Source: Micrococcus sp. 2A
GTDB lineage: Bacteria; Actinomycetota; Actinomycetes; Actinomycetales; Micrococcaceae
Reading direction: 5' to 3'
DNA length: 64,000 bases
Assembly: GCF_039519235.1 (NCBI RefSeq)
Contig: NZ_CP154351.1
Coordinates: forward strand, 1,798,001-1,862,000
The notes beneath the pieces are model-generated. The model was not told the origin of the DNA. It saw only the letters and a program-made list of their open reading frames with translations, and did not search any database. Below are positions 36,768-45,839 of the stretch, in pieces (positions within the stretch are counted from its first letter, which is position 1; every line of letters starts with the position of its first letter). The translations under genes were made by a program, and so were the position numbers.

Positions 36768-37521
36768 AGTAGTAGACGGCGAGCGGGCCGGCCGGCCCCT
36801 CCACCACGTGGCACGGCGTCTTGAAGATCCGCTCGAGGACCTCGGGGCGCATGATCTCGTGGGGCGAGCCCGTCTCCACCACCTGGCCGTCGCCCATGGC
36901 CACGATGTGGTCGGCGTAGTGCGCGGCGAAGTTGATGTCGTGCAGCACGATCACCACGGTGCGGCCCAGCTCGTCGGCGGCGCGGCGCAGCTGCTGCATC
37001 ATCTGCACCGAGTGCTGCATGTCCAGGTTGTTCAGCGGCTCGTCGAGCAGCACGTACTCGGTGTTCTGCGCGAGCACCATGGCCACGTAGGCACGCTGAC
37101 GCTGGCCGCCGGAGAGCTGGTCGAGGTAGCGGTTCTCGAACGGCCCCAGGCCCAGGAAGTCCACGGCCTCGGAGATGTGGCGCTCGTCGTCGAGGGTCAG
37201 CCGCCCGCGGGAGTACGGGTACCGTCCGAAGCCCACGAGCTGCCGCACCGTCAGGCGCGTGATGAAGTGGTTCTCCTGGCGCAGGATGGACAGGGTCTGC
37301 GCGATCCGCCGCGAGGGGGTCGCGGTGATGTCCTGGCCGCCCACGGCGATCGTCCCGGCGTCCGCGTCCTGAAGCCGTCCGATCATCGTCAGCACGGTGG
37401 ACTTGCCCGCGCCGTTGGGCCCCACGAGGGCGGTGATGCCCCCGGCGGGGATCTGCAGGTCCACCGGACCGATGCACACCTCGTCACTGTGGCGCTTGGT
37501 GACGCCCCGCAGTTCGATCAC
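36766..37521 (-). CDS. Iron-siderophore ABC transporter ATPase
   Basis: 251-residue ABC ATPase of the FecE/YclP type. Walker A GPNGAGKST (34-42), Q-loop ILRQENHF, signature LSGGQRQRAYVAMVLAQ, Walker B YVLLDEPLNNLD and the switch VLHDINFAA. It closely resembles petrobactin/catecholate-type importers (YclP, CeuD). GTG start overlapping the stop of the second permease gene (GTGA). It powers the two FecCD permeases encoded upstream. Confidence 0.93.
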   Translation of the reverse strand: MIELRGVTKRHSDEVCIGPVDLQIPAGGITALVGPNGAGKSTVLTMIGRLQDADAGTIAVGGQDITATPSRRIAQTLSILRQENHFITRLTVRQLVGFGRYPYSRGRLTLDDERHISEAVDFLGLGPFENRYLDQLSGGQRQRAYVAMVLAQNTEYVLLDEPLNNLDMQHSVQMMQQLRRAADELGRTVVIVLHDINFAAHYADHIVAMGDGQVVETGSPHEIMRPEVLERIFKTPCHVVEGPAGPLAVYY

Positions 37522-38588
37522 AGCCGACCCTTTCTCATCACGACGATCAAGAAGGTGATGCCGCCCACGAGCTCGATGACCACGGTGACCGCACCCCCCG
37601 CGTAGAAGACGTGCCGCAGCACGAAGTAGGCGCTCGCGAGCACGGCGTAGCCGGCCAGTGCGGCCACGGGCAGCACGAGACGGTGGTCGTACGTGTCCGT
37701 GATGGAGTACGCCAGTGTGGCCACGAGGAAGCCGAGGAACGTCATCGGCCCCACCAGGGCGGTGGTCATGGCCATGAGCACGGAGACGAGCAGCAGCGTC
37801 CCCATGAGCTCCCGACGGTGGCTCAGCCCCAGGTTGGTGGACACGTCGGCGCCGAGGGCCACCACGTTCATTCGCCGCGAGCGCAGCCACAGCAGGAGGC
37901 ACACCGCGACGACGATCGGCGCGGCCACCGCCACGTACTCGGTGCGCGCGTTGGAGATGTTGCCGAACAGGCGGGCCGAGAGCACGTCGAACGAGTTGGG
38001 GTCCAGCAGGCGCTGCATGAAGGTGCTCAGCGCCGCCAGTCCCCCGCCCAGGACCACGCCCACGAGCAGCATCAGGTGCATGCTCCCGTACGGCCGGGAG
38101 AGCAGCCACGAGTACAGGGCGGTGGCCAGCACCACCATGAGCGCAGCCTGGGCCAGGAAGGGCCCGGTCCCGCTCACCACGGCGACGCCGGCAGCCCCCA
38201 GCGCGTATACGGCGGCGGTCTGCACCGCCACGTAGAGGGCCTCGAAGCCCATGATCGAGGGAGTGATGATCCGGTTGCCGGTGGCGGTGTGGAAGCTGAC
38301 CGTGGCGAACGCGTGGCACAGGGCCACGAGGGCGATCACCCCGATCGCGTCCACGCGCATCCCGGCGATGAGCCAGAACGCGCGGGAGCCCGGCGTCGCC
38401 TCATTGCCCCACAGCAGGATGCCGGCCGTCGCGGCCAGCCCGACGACGGCGAGCACCGCCACGGTCACGAGGTACCGGGTGCGCTCGGCGCGGGTGACGA
38501 ACGGGCCGGACGCGCGAGCGCGGTCGGCGAGGGGACCGGCGGCGGTGGAGCCGCGGCGCAGCCCCGGGACGGTGCGGGCCTCAGCCAT
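37518..38588 (-). CDS. Iron-siderophore ABC permease (FecCD family), second subunit
   Basis: 356 residues, about nine to ten membrane helices, BtuC/FecCD type. Conserved elements: TPSIMGFEALYVAVQTAAVY near the middle, the coupling region ALGADVSTNLGLSHRR, and TALVGPMTFLGFLVATLAYSI. A polar N-terminal extension of about 35 residues precedes the first helix. The start overlaps the first permease gene by eight bases. Forms a heterodimeric membrane channel with it. Confidence 0.92.
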   Translation of the reverse strand: MAEARTVPGLRRGSTAAGPLADRARASGPFVTRAERTRYLVTVAVLAVVGLAATAGILLWGNEATPGSRAFWLIAGMRVDAIGVIALVALCHAFATVSFHTATGNRIITPSIMGFEALYVAVQTAAVYALGAAGVAVVSGTGPFLAQAALMVVLATALYSWLLSRPYGSMHLMLLVGVVLGGGLAALSTFMQRLLDPNSFDVLSARLFGNISNARTEYVAVAAPIVVAVCLLLWLRSRRMNVVALGADVSTNLGLSHRRELMGTLLLVSVLMAMTTALVGPMTFLGFLVATLAYSITDTYDHRLVLPVAALAGYAVLASAYFVLRHVFYAGGAVTVVIELVGGITFLIVVMRKGRL

Positions 38589-39636
38589 GCTTGGCCTGCC
38601 TCAGGAGCAGAGCGAGGAACACCACGGCCCCCACGACGCCGAGGATCAGGGAGATCGGCACCTCGAAGGGCATGATCACGGTGCGCCCGATGACGTCGCA
38701 CACGATGACCACCCAGATGCCCACCATGACCACCCACGGCAGGTTGGTGCGCAGGTTGTCCCCGCGCACCATGGAGACGATGTTCGGCACCACGAGCCCC
38801 AGGAAGGGCAGGGCCCCGATCACCACGGTGACCACGCCCGTGGCCACGGACACCATCGCGACGCCGGTGAAGACGACCGCCTCGTAGTTCAGCCCCACGT
38901 TCGTGGCGATGTCCTTGCCCAGCCCGGCCACGGTGAAGCGGTCAGCGATCACGAAGACCGCCACGCACACGGCCAGCACGATGAACAGCAGCTCGTAGCG
39001 GCCGCGCACCACGGAGGTGAAGGAGCCGGCGAACCACGCGCCCATCTGCTGGAGCATGTCGGTCTGCAGCGCGAGGAACGTCGAGGCCGAGCCCACGACG
39101 GCGCCCATCATGATGCCCACGATCGGCACGATCAGGGAGGAGGAGAGCCGCACGCGGCGCAGGAACAGGAAGAAGACCATGGTGCCCACGAAGGCGAACA
39201 GCACGGCGCCGACCATGCGGGTCATGATCCCGGCGCCCGGGATGAGGAGCATGGTGACCAGCAGCCCCAGCCCCGCCCACTCGGTGGTGCCGGTCGTGCT
39301 GGGCTCGACGAACCGGTTCTGCGTCATGAGCTGCATGATCAGCCCGCACATGGCCATGGCGGCGCCGGCCAGGATCAGCGCGATCGTGCGGGGCACGCGC
39401 GTGATGCCGAACATCTCCGCCCCGCCCTCCGCGTCGAGGTCGTAGACCCCCACGAAGAGGGAGAGGACGGTGAGCGCCACGGTGATCGCGGCGCCGGCGA
39501 GCAGGGGCCACGTGCGCTGCCAGCGCGAACGCTCGGGGCGCAGGACGGCGGGAGGGACCCAGCACACGCGTTCGCCCGGACCCGCCGCGAGGGGCTGGGT
39601 CCGGGCGTCGACGGTGCCGGTGGGCGACTGGGTCAC
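38581..39636 (-). CDS. Iron-siderophore ABC permease (FecCD family), first subunit
   Basis: 351 residues, FecCD permease: RVPRTIALILAGAAMAMCGLIMQ (the conserved RLPR-type entry with helix), NRFVEPSTTGTTEWAGLG, and the coupling loop GKDIATNVGLNYE, then VVIGALPFLGLVVPNIV. Its ATG overlaps the binding-protein stop (ATGA), and its end overlaps the second permease gene, so all four transport genes are tightly coupled. Confidence 0.92.
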   Translation of the reverse strand: MTQSPTGTVDARTQPLAAGPGERVCWVPPAVLRPERSRWQRTWPLLAGAAITVALTVLSLFVGVYDLDAEGGAEMFGITRVPRTIALILAGAAMAMCGLIMQLMTQNRFVEPSTTGTTEWAGLGLLVTMLLIPGAGIMTRMVGAVLFAFVGTMVFFLFLRRVRLSSSLIVPIVGIMMGAVVGSASTFLALQTDMLQQMGAWFAGSFTSVVRGRYELLFIVLAVCVAVFVIADRFTVAGLGKDIATNVGLNYEAVVFTGVAMVSVATGVVTVVIGALPFLGLVVPNIVSMVRGDNLRTNLPWVVMVGIWVVIVCDVIGRTVIMPFEVPISLILGVVGAVVFLALLLRQAKHG

Positions 39637-40697
39637 CGGGCGCCTTCGAAGGCCTTCGCGAGGTCCTCCATGACGGTGGTGTGGTTCTGGATGTCCTCGG
39701 CGACGTAGAAGTCGGCGGGCAGGTACACGATGTTGCCCTCCTTCACCGCAGTCACGTCCTGGAGGGCCTCGGAGCGCTCGATCAGCTCGGCGGCGGTGGC
39801 GTTCTCCTCGCCGACGGCGGCGTCGCGGTCCATGACGATCAGCCAGTCCGGGTTCGACTTCGCGATGGCCTCGACGGAGATGTCATCGCCCTGGTGGTTG
39901 TCGGAGCCGGACTGCTCGAGGGCCGGGGTCAGGTCCAGCATGTCGAAGAACGGGCCGATGGCGCGACCGGTGCTGGGCGCGACGTACGACAGCTCGCCGC
40001 CCGAGGCGATGAGGCCCATGACGGTCTGCTCGGGGTCGTAGGCGTCCTTGGCGCGCTGCGTGGCGGCGTCGAAGTCGGCGATGAGCTTCTCGGCATCGGC
40101 CTCGTGGCCGGTGGCCTCGCCCAGCAGGGTGGTCAGCTTCTTCAGGCCCTCGTCCATGGGGGTCTGCGTGACGTCGAAGTTCGTGTCCACGACGGCGGCA
40201 TCGCCGGTCAGCTCGTCGATCTCCGCCTTGCGCTCGTTGAACCGCTGGCCGTTGAAGACGACGTCCGGCTCGGCCGTGACGAACAGCTCCATGTCCGGCT
40301 CCCGGTGGTTGCCGATGTCGGCGACCGAGTCGTCCTGGAGGTAGGAGGGCCCGCCCTCGCCCTTGTACATGATCTGCTTCGGCGCGGCCGACAGCTCGAT
40401 GCCCCAGTCGTCCAGGGTGCGGAAGGTGCGGTTGTCCGTGGCGATGACGGAGTCGACCTCCTCCGGCAGGGTGCCCTCGGCGCCGGACATGTCGGTGACG
40501 GTGACCCCGGCCACGACGCCGCCCGAGGCGGCCGAGGAGCCGCCGGCGGAGCTCGCGGACGCCGAGGACTCGCCGGAGGCGCTCGCGGAGGACGAGCCCG
40601 TGGCTGCGCCGCCGGCGGAGCAGCCGACGAGGGCGAGGGCGGCGACCGAGGTCAGGGCGATCGCCGACAGGCGAGGGGCGTGGGGGGCGCGCTGCAT
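39633..40697 (-). CDS. Siderophore-binding lipoprotein
   Basis: 354-residue substrate-binding protein of the FatB/YclQ-like FepB group. Signal peptide with lipobox LVGC (Cys26), a Ser/Ala/Gly-rich linker to about residue 65, then the two-lobed helical-backbone domain with IATDNRTFRTLDDWGIEL, EPDVVFNGQRF and AIAKSNPDWLIVMDRD. First gene of a four-gene iron-uptake operon. A DtxR/IdeR-like box 74 nt upstream indicates iron repression (inference). The exact siderophore cannot be deduced. Confidence 0.93.
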   Translation of the reverse strand: MQRAPHAPRLSAIALTSVAALALVGCSAGGAATGSSSASASGESSASASSAGGSSAASGGVVAGVTVTDMSGAEGTLPEEVDSVIATDNRTFRTLDDWGIELSAAPKQIMYKGEGGPSYLQDDSVADIGNHREPDMELFVTAEPDVVFNGQRFNERKAEIDELTGDAAVVDTNFDVTQTPMDEGLKKLTTLLGEATGHEADAEKLIADFDAATQRAKDAYDPEQTVMGLIASGGELSYVAPSTGRAIGPFFDMLDLTPALEQSGSDNHQGDDISVEAIAKSNPDWLIVMDRDAAVGEENATAAELIERSEALQDVTAVKEGNIVYLPADFYVAEDIQNHTTVMEDLAKAFEGAR

Positions 40698-40770
40698 GGT
40701 TCTCCTCCCGGGCGCCGCTCGAGGCGGGCCGAGGTCTGGGGTGTCTCGTCAGGGTCGGCAGGGCCCACCC

Positions 40771-40789
40771 TCAGGTGAGGCTTGCCTCA
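40771..40789. promoter_or_regulatory. DtxR/IdeR-like iron box
   Basis: 19-bp interrupted palindrome TCAGGTGAGGCTTGCCTCA; 14 of 19 positions match the DtxR consensus TTAGGTTAGSCTAACCTAA. It lies upstream of the siderophore operon start. Confidence 0.7.
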
Positions 40790-40876
40790 GTGGATTAAAG
40801 TACACATGAGTGCGCTAATCAACAAACCGGGGCCCCGACTCCGCGGATCCGATGTCGGACGGCGACATCGAGACCC

Positions 40877-42235
40877 TCAGCCCACCCCGTCCAGGGGCGT
40901 CACCTCGAGGGCCACGCGGCGTCCGCCGACGCGGGCGAGGACGAGGGTCCCGTGCGCGCCCGCCGCTGCCCCGCCGCCGGCCCGGCGGCCCTTCTTCCCC
41001 GCGCCCTTCCCCGCCCCCGCGAGAAGGCGGGCCCGCAGCTCCTCCGGGCGCACGTCCACGCCGCGCTTCTTCACGTCCAGGCGGGTGATGCCGCGCTCGC
41101 GCACCCAGCGGCGCAGCGCCTTCACGTCGAGGGGGTGGACGGCCTCCACCCGGTATCCGCGCGCCAGCGGGGAGGGCACGGGGGCCTCGGTCACGAGGTA
41201 GGCCAGGTGCGGGTCGAGCAGCCGGGCCACCGCGCCGCCCTCCTCCCATGCGGCGCCGAGGTCCGTGACGAGGCCCGCGCGGATCACGGCGCCGTCGGGC
41301 TCGTGGAGGACGCAGCCCGGCAGGGCGTCCAGTCCCGCCTCCCCCACGGACTCGAGGGCGGGCGAGCCGCCGGGACGATCGCGCAGCACGGCGACGGACG
41401 GCCGGGGTCTCCGCGTGTCGATGACGGCGGCCGCGCGGACCCCCGGCGCCGTCGTCAGCGCGTTGAACCACAGCACCACCTCGACGACGTCGCCGTCCAC
41501 GGAGACCCATTCCGCCTCGGCCTCCGCGGGGACGTGCTCGTGCGGCAGCCCCGGGCCGAGCTTGGCGCCCACCGCGCGCCCCTCGGCGGCCAGCCCCAGG
41601 ACGAAGGACAGCGGCGGGGAGAACGCCTCCGGGTCGAACACGCGCGCCGAGCCCGAGCTGGAGATCCGGCGTCGGGCCGGATCGAACCACAGGGCGTCCA
41701 CATCGTCGGCGTGGGCGCCCGCCCACGCGAGCGCGTCCCCCTCCTCCACCCGCGCCCCGGGCGCCAGCGCGGCCATGTTGGCGGCGGCCACGGCGGCCAC
41801 CACGGGATCCCGCTCCACGGCGACGACGGACAGCCCGGCGCGCGCGAGGCCGAGGGCATCGGCCCCGATCCCGCAGCCCAGGTCCGCCACCGAGCGCAAC
41901 CCGGCCGCCGTGAACCGCTCAGCGCGGCGTTCGGCCACGACCCGGCGGGTGGCCTGCTCGAGCCCGTCGCGAGTGAAGAGCATCCGATCGGCGAGGTCGC
42001 CCAGCTTGGTGCGGGCCGCCCGGCGCAGCGCGGCCTGGGTGAGCACCGCGGCCACGAGCTCGGGGGCGTGGCCGGCGGCCCGCAGCCGCGTGGTGGAGGC
42101 CAGCGGGTCGGCGACGTCCGCGTCGGTCAGCGAGTCCAACAGCTCCCGGCCGGCCCCGGTCAGTGCGGGGGCCAGGTGCGTGGCGTCCGGGGAGGAGTCC
42201 TCGGCGGAGGGGCGGGGGTCGCGGTCGTCGGCCAT
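40877..42235 (-). CDS. SAM-dependent methyltransferase with THUMP-like domain
   Basis: 452 residues. Class I methyltransferase core: motif I VADLGCGIGADALGLA, acidic end of strand two VVAVERDP, and a catalytic-site-like DALWFDPARR. The C-terminal part (VKALRRWVRERGITRLDVKKRG) is the THUMP-like RNA-binding domain described for this actinobacterial family. A Lys/Gly/Ala-rich linker precedes the last strand. RNA or protein target unknown. Single gene facing the siderophore operon. Confidence 0.85.
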   Translation of the reverse strand: MADDRDPRPSAEDSSPDATHLAPALTGAGRELLDSLTDADVADPLASTTRLRAAGHAPELVAAVLTQAALRRAARTKLGDLADRMLFTRDGLEQATRRVVAERRAERFTAAGLRSVADLGCGIGADALGLARAGLSVVAVERDPVVAAVAAANMAALAPGARVEEGDALAWAGAHADDVDALWFDPARRRISSSGSARVFDPEAFSPPLSFVLGLAAEGRAVGAKLGPGLPHEHVPAEAEAEWVSVDGDVVEVVLWFNALTTAPGVRAAAVIDTRRPRPSVAVLRDRPGGSPALESVGEAGLDALPGCVLHEPDGAVIRAGLVTDLGAAWEEGGAVARLLDPHLAYLVTEAPVPSPLARGYRVEAVHPLDVKALRRWVRERGITRLDVKKRGVDVRPEELRARLLAGAGKGAGKKGRRAGGGAAAGAHGTLVLARVGGRRVALEVTPLDGVG

Positions 42236-42305
42236 GGATCCAGGCTAGGGCCCGGGTCGGGCAGCGCCGCCCCGCCGGGCTCGCCCGCGCCTCTAAGATG
42301 TCTGC

Positions 42306-43499
42306 ATGAGCCTCCCGTTCCAGCAGTCGGCGCAGTCCACCCTCGGCATCGAGTGGGAGCTCGCACTCGTGGACGCCGTCACCGGCGACCTGCGTCCCGA
42401 GGCCCCGGAGGTCATCGCGGCCGCCCGCGACGTCGCCGGCCTCGGCCCGGAGGACGAACACCCGCACGTCACGGCGGAGATGCTGCAGAACACGGTGGAG
42501 CTGGTCACGGGCGTGCACCGGACCGCCGGTGCCGCGGCCGAGGAGCTGCGCGGGATCGCCGCCGGCATCCTCACGGCCGCCGAGGCGCGCGGCCTGCAGC
42601 TCTACTGCCAGGGCTCGCACCCCTTCGCGGAGCCCTGGCTGCAGCCGGTCACGGACAAGGACCGGTACAACCGCGTCGTGGAGATCGCCCAGTACTGGGG
42701 GCGGCAGATGCTGATCTTCGGCGTTCACGTGCACGTGGGCCTCGACGACGTCTCGAAGGCGATGCCCGTGGTCAACGGCCTCGTCAACCGCTTCCCCCAC
42801 CTCCTCGCCCTCTCCACCTCCTCCCCCTTCTGGGCCGGCCACGACACGGGCTACCAGTCGCAGCGCACCCAGGTTTTCCAGCAGCTGCCGACGGCGGGCC
42901 TGCCCCACCAGTTCGAGGACTACGCGGATTTCGAGCGCTGCGTGGAGCAGATGGTCCAGGCAGGCATGGTGGCCGACGCCACGGAGTGCCGCTGGGACGT
43001 GCGCGCCGTCCCGCGTCTCGGCACGGTCGAGATGCGGGTGTGCGACGGCATGGCCACCATCGAGGAGATCGCCGCCGTCACGGCCCTGACGCAGTGCCTC
43101 GTGCACGATCTCTCGTCCCGGCTCGAGTGCGGCGCGGACGCTCCCGCGATCCTGCCGCCGTGGTATGCGGCCGAGAACAAGTGGCGGGCCGCCCGCTACG
43201 GCCTCGAGGCGCGCGTGATCCTCGACGCCGAGGGCAACGACGCTCCCGTGGCCGAGCACCTCGGCGAGGAGCTGGAGCGTCTCGCCCCCGTGGCCCGCGA
43301 GCTCGGCTGCGAAGCGGAGCTGGACCACGTGCACGCCATGATGGCCGAGAGCGGCGCGGCGCGGCAGCGGCGGATCGAGCGGGAGGCCGCGAGCGTGCCC
43401 CCGGCAGAGGGGCAGGCGCCGGACGACGCCGTGGCCCCGCTGCGGGCCGTCGTGCTGGACGCGGCTGCGAGGACGAGGGAGTCGTTGCGGGGCGTCTGA
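42306..43499 (+). CDS. Glutamate-cysteine ligase type 2 / carboxylate-amine ligase (YbdK family)
   Basis: 397 residues, GCS2 domain throughout. Substrate- and Mg-binding features: LGIEWELALVD at the N-terminus, EMLQNTVELVTG, GVHVHVGL, and RWDVRAVPRLGTVEMRVCD. This family has weak glutamate-cysteine ligase activity in vitro; the physiological product in organisms that use mycothiol is uncertain. ATG start 5 bases after the start-like spacing from the divergent methyltransferase (70 nt apart). Confidence 0.9.
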   Translation: MSLPFQQSAQSTLGIEWELALVDAVTGDLRPEAPEVIAAARDVAGLGPEDEHPHVTAEMLQNTVELVTGVHRTAGAAAEELRGIAAGILTAAEARGLQLYCQGSHPFAEPWLQPVTDKDRYNRVVEIAQYWGRQMLIFGVHVHVGLDDVSKAMPVVNGLVNRFPHLLALSTSSPFWAGHDTGYQSQRTQVFQQLPTAGLPHQFEDYADFERCVEQMVQAGMVADATECRWDVRAVPRLGTVEMRVCDGMATIEEIAAVTALTQCLVHDLSSRLECGADAPAILPPWYAAENKWRAARYGLEARVILDAEGNDAPVAEHLGEELERLAPVARELGCEAELDHVHAMMAESGAARQRRIEREAASVPPAEGQAPDDAVAPLRAVVLDAAARTRESLRGV

Positions 43500-43916
43500 C
43501 TTCGGAAACAGGTTCCTGATCTCTCGGCAGGTCAGGCGCGCCTCGCGGCTGACAACGAGAGGGCGAACATCTACGGAAGCCGGCATGGGAGTCTTCATCC
43601 GTCTGGGGCATCGTCACGTCTCTTGGGTGCTCGACCTCACCACCCACAAGGCCTCCTTGGAGGCGGCCCCGGATATGTACGAGAAGTCCGAAAAGAAGCA
43701 GGCCGGCTGCATCGAGGTGGGGCTGAGCCTTTGCGGGCGGCGGCGCCAGTCCCCTCAGCAGGCGGGCGGCCAGACCCACGCCGGATTGCCGCTGCGGCCA
43801 GGCGGTAGCATGACGGGGAACTCAGTTCCTGCGGGCGCCGATTGGTCACAGGTCTTCGCGCCTCCCTCAGCTCTGCACCGCCTGCCTCCGCCCCCCACCT
43901 CTTGGAGAGACCCCAC
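43500..43916. other. Leader region of the plus-strand polysaccharide operon
   Basis: 417 bases, no convincing gene. It contains a small hairpin GCCTCC-TT-GGAGGC (43651-43664) and an ops-like 12-mer (43801-43812). Base composition is more balanced than in the flanking genes. Probably promoter and untranslated leader for the CapK-like operon. Confidence 0.6.
43801..43812 (+). promoter_or_regulatory. ops-like element in polysaccharide leader
   Basis: GGCGGTAGCATG differs at one position from the enterobacterial ops element GGCGGTAGCGTG, which recruits RfaH to capsule operons. It lies about 105 nt upstream of the first gene. RfaH is not known in actinobacteria, so chance is a real possibility. 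Confidence 0.3.
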
Positions 43917-45251
43917 ATGAACCCGCGGAAGTTCGTGATCCGTGCGTCGAAGCGTCGCCAGCTATCCGCACTTGACAACCGAAAGCGTCTGTACGCTGAG
44001 ACCGAGACGGGCGAGCAGCAGCGGATCCGGCTCGAGAAGCTGAACCAGACTTGGGGGCGGGCACGGGAGGCTTCCCCCTTCTACCGACACTGGGCGAAGA
44101 AGTACGGCCTACCCGCCCGACTGGAGGCCCTGGAACAGATGCAGGACTTCCCGCTGCTGACGAAGGAGGTGCTGCGAGAGCACCAAGACCTTGTCTTCGG
44201 TGACGGCGGCGGCGAGGCCGCCTACGTCACGGGAGGCAGCACGGGCTCACCGATGCGGTACCCCAAGAGCGACGACGAGGTCCCGGACCGCTGGGTTAAC
44301 GGCTTCCTCGGACGGTCCTGGATCGGTATCGAGCCGGGGGACCCTTACCTCCATCCTTGGGGCCACAGCCATCTCTTCGGCGGGGGCCCACAGGCAGGCG
44401 TCCGCAAGGTGGTGCGCGCCGCCAAAGATCTGGCGAGCGGAGGGCATCGAGTCAATGGTTATGACCGCTCACCCGAAGCCCTCGCCTCCGTCGCGGACGA
44501 GTTGGTCCGCCTCAAGCCCAAATACATCATCGGGTACGCCTCCTACATCACCCAGCTGGCCCATCACCTGATCTCTCACGGCCTCCCCGCCCCCAGCTCA
44601 CTCGAATGGGTCATCCCGACGTCGGACACCTCCACCGCAGAGGACCTTGAGGTGATGGCGCGGGCCTTCGGGGCCAGAGTCGCCGGCGAGTACGGATCCG
44701 TCGAGACCGGGCTGCTGGCCCACTACGATGCGACCGCCGGCGCCCTGCGCGTCCCCTGGGCGAGCATCTACGGCGCCCTGCCCGACCCCGAGACAGGCAT
44801 CCAGGTGACGACGCTCGACCCACGCCGCTTCCCGTTATTCAACTACGCCATCGGCGACGCCGTTGAGGGAGTTGACGGAGTGGATGACATCCGGTTCCTG
44901 TCGACGGTTCGGGGTCGGGTGAACCAGCAGGTGGCGGTGCGTCGTCTGGATGGCACGTTCGCGAACGTCCTCCCCAATCAGTACGAACACATGCTGCGAG
45001 CCTTCCCCACCATCACCCAGGTTCAGTTCGCCCCGACGTCGGCCGGGGAGCTCACGATCTTGGCGACCGCCCCCGCGCCCACGTGGACGGACGCGGAGAT
45101 CACCGCGCGAGTACACGAGGATGTCCGGAAGACGGATCAGGGGATCGACCTCACCGCGATCACGGTGAAAATGGTGCGCGAGCCCACCCTCAGTGTCGCG
45201 GGCAAGGTCCCCAAAACCCTGCCGGTGGACGCCTGGGACGGCGACCGCTGA
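43917..45251 (+). CDS. CapK-like adenylate-forming enzyme (phenylacetate-CoA ligase family)
   Basis: 444 residues of the PaaK/CapK group found in capsule loci, where members are thought to activate small acids for polysaccharide decoration. The phosphate-binding loop is YVTGGSTGSPMR, followed by the adenylation-like segments GYASYITQLAHHL, GEYGSVETG and FPLFNYAIGD. No C-terminal CoA-synthetase-type lysine region beyond GKVPKTLPVD. ATG with GGAGAGA upstream; the next gene begins 60 nt later. Together with the acyltransferase it could attach an acyl or amino-acyl group. Confidence 0.85.
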   Translation: MNPRKFVIRASKRRQLSALDNRKRLYAETETGEQQRIRLEKLNQTWGRAREASPFYRHWAKKYGLPARLEALEQMQDFPLLTKEVLREHQDLVFGDGGGEAAYVTGGSTGSPMRYPKSDDEVPDRWVNGFLGRSWIGIEPGDPYLHPWGHSHLFGGGPQAGVRKVVRAAKDLASGGHRVNGYDRSPEALASVADELVRLKPKYIIGYASYITQLAHHLISHGLPAPSSLEWVIPTSDTSTAEDLEVMARAFGARVAGEYGSVETGLLAHYDATAGALRVPWASIYGALPDPETGIQVTTLDPRRFPLFNYAIGDAVEGVDGVDDIRFLSTVRGRVNQQVAVRRLDGTFANVLPNQYEHMLRAFPTITQVQFAPTSAGELTILATAPAPTWTDAEITARVHEDVRKTDQGIDLTAITVKMVREPTLSVAGKVPKTLPVDAWDGDR

Positions 45252-45310
45252 CGCGCGTCCCCATTCGGTCGCGACTTCGCAGACACCTCCAAGCGGATAC
45301 CATCGATCCC

Positions 45311-45802
45311 ATGTCCATGTGGCTCCCCAACCTCCTCTCTGCCATCACGCCCCACACCCGGGGATTCGCTTTGCGTCAGCGCGTGTACTCGGTCGCCGGG
45401 GCCCGCGTGGACCGCACCGCGAAGATCAACGGGACGGCGGTGCTGTCGAACAAGTGGGTCGAGGTCGGGTCCCAGGCCTGGATCGGCGCGGGATGTCAGC
45501 TCATCGGTGGCCCCGGTGCCATGGTGCGGATCGAGGACCGCTGCGACCTCGGCCCCGGTGTCATGTTGGTCGTCGGCAGTCACCACCTCGGCGACACCAC
45601 GCGGCGCGCGGGCCAGGGCTACAGCGCCGGCATCACGGTGGGCGCCGGGACCTGGGTGGGGGCTCGGGCCACGTTCCTCGCGGGCTCGTCCGTGGGCCGC
45701 GGGTGCATGGTAGCGGCCGGTGCCGTCGTGCGCGGCGAGTTCCCAGACAACGTGATGATCGGCGGGGTCCCGGCGCGCGTTCTTAAACACTTCGACGCGT
45801 GA
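45311..45802 (+). CDS. Left-handed beta-helix acyltransferase
   Basis: 163 residues with hexapeptide repeats (for example VEVGSQAWIGAGCQLIGG, ITVGAGTWVGARATFLAG, VAAGAVVRGEFPDNVMIGG), typical of WbbJ/maltose-O-acetyltransferase-like enzymes using acetyl-CoA. The catalytic histidine candidate is in VVGSHHLGD. ATG at MSMWLPN. Likely O- or N-acetylates the repeat unit, alongside the CapK-like gene before it and the flippase after it. Confidence 0.85.
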   Translation: MSMWLPNLLSAITPHTRGFALRQRVYSVAGARVDRTAKINGTAVLSNKWVEVGSQAWIGAGCQLIGGPGAMVRIEDRCDLGPGVMLVVGSHHLGDTTRRAGQGYSAGITVGAGTWVGARATFLAGSSVGRGCMVAAGAVVRGEFPDNVMIGGVPARVLKHFDA

Positions 45803-45839
45803 TCCACCGGCAGAGGCTCGCTCAGGATCAGCCAGCGGC

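Noticed and set aside
43585..43920. 111-codon plus-strand open frame before the CapK-like gene
   Set aside because: No ribosome site, no recognisable domain, Pro/Arg-rich end typical of non-coding GC-rich sequence; treated as leader region.
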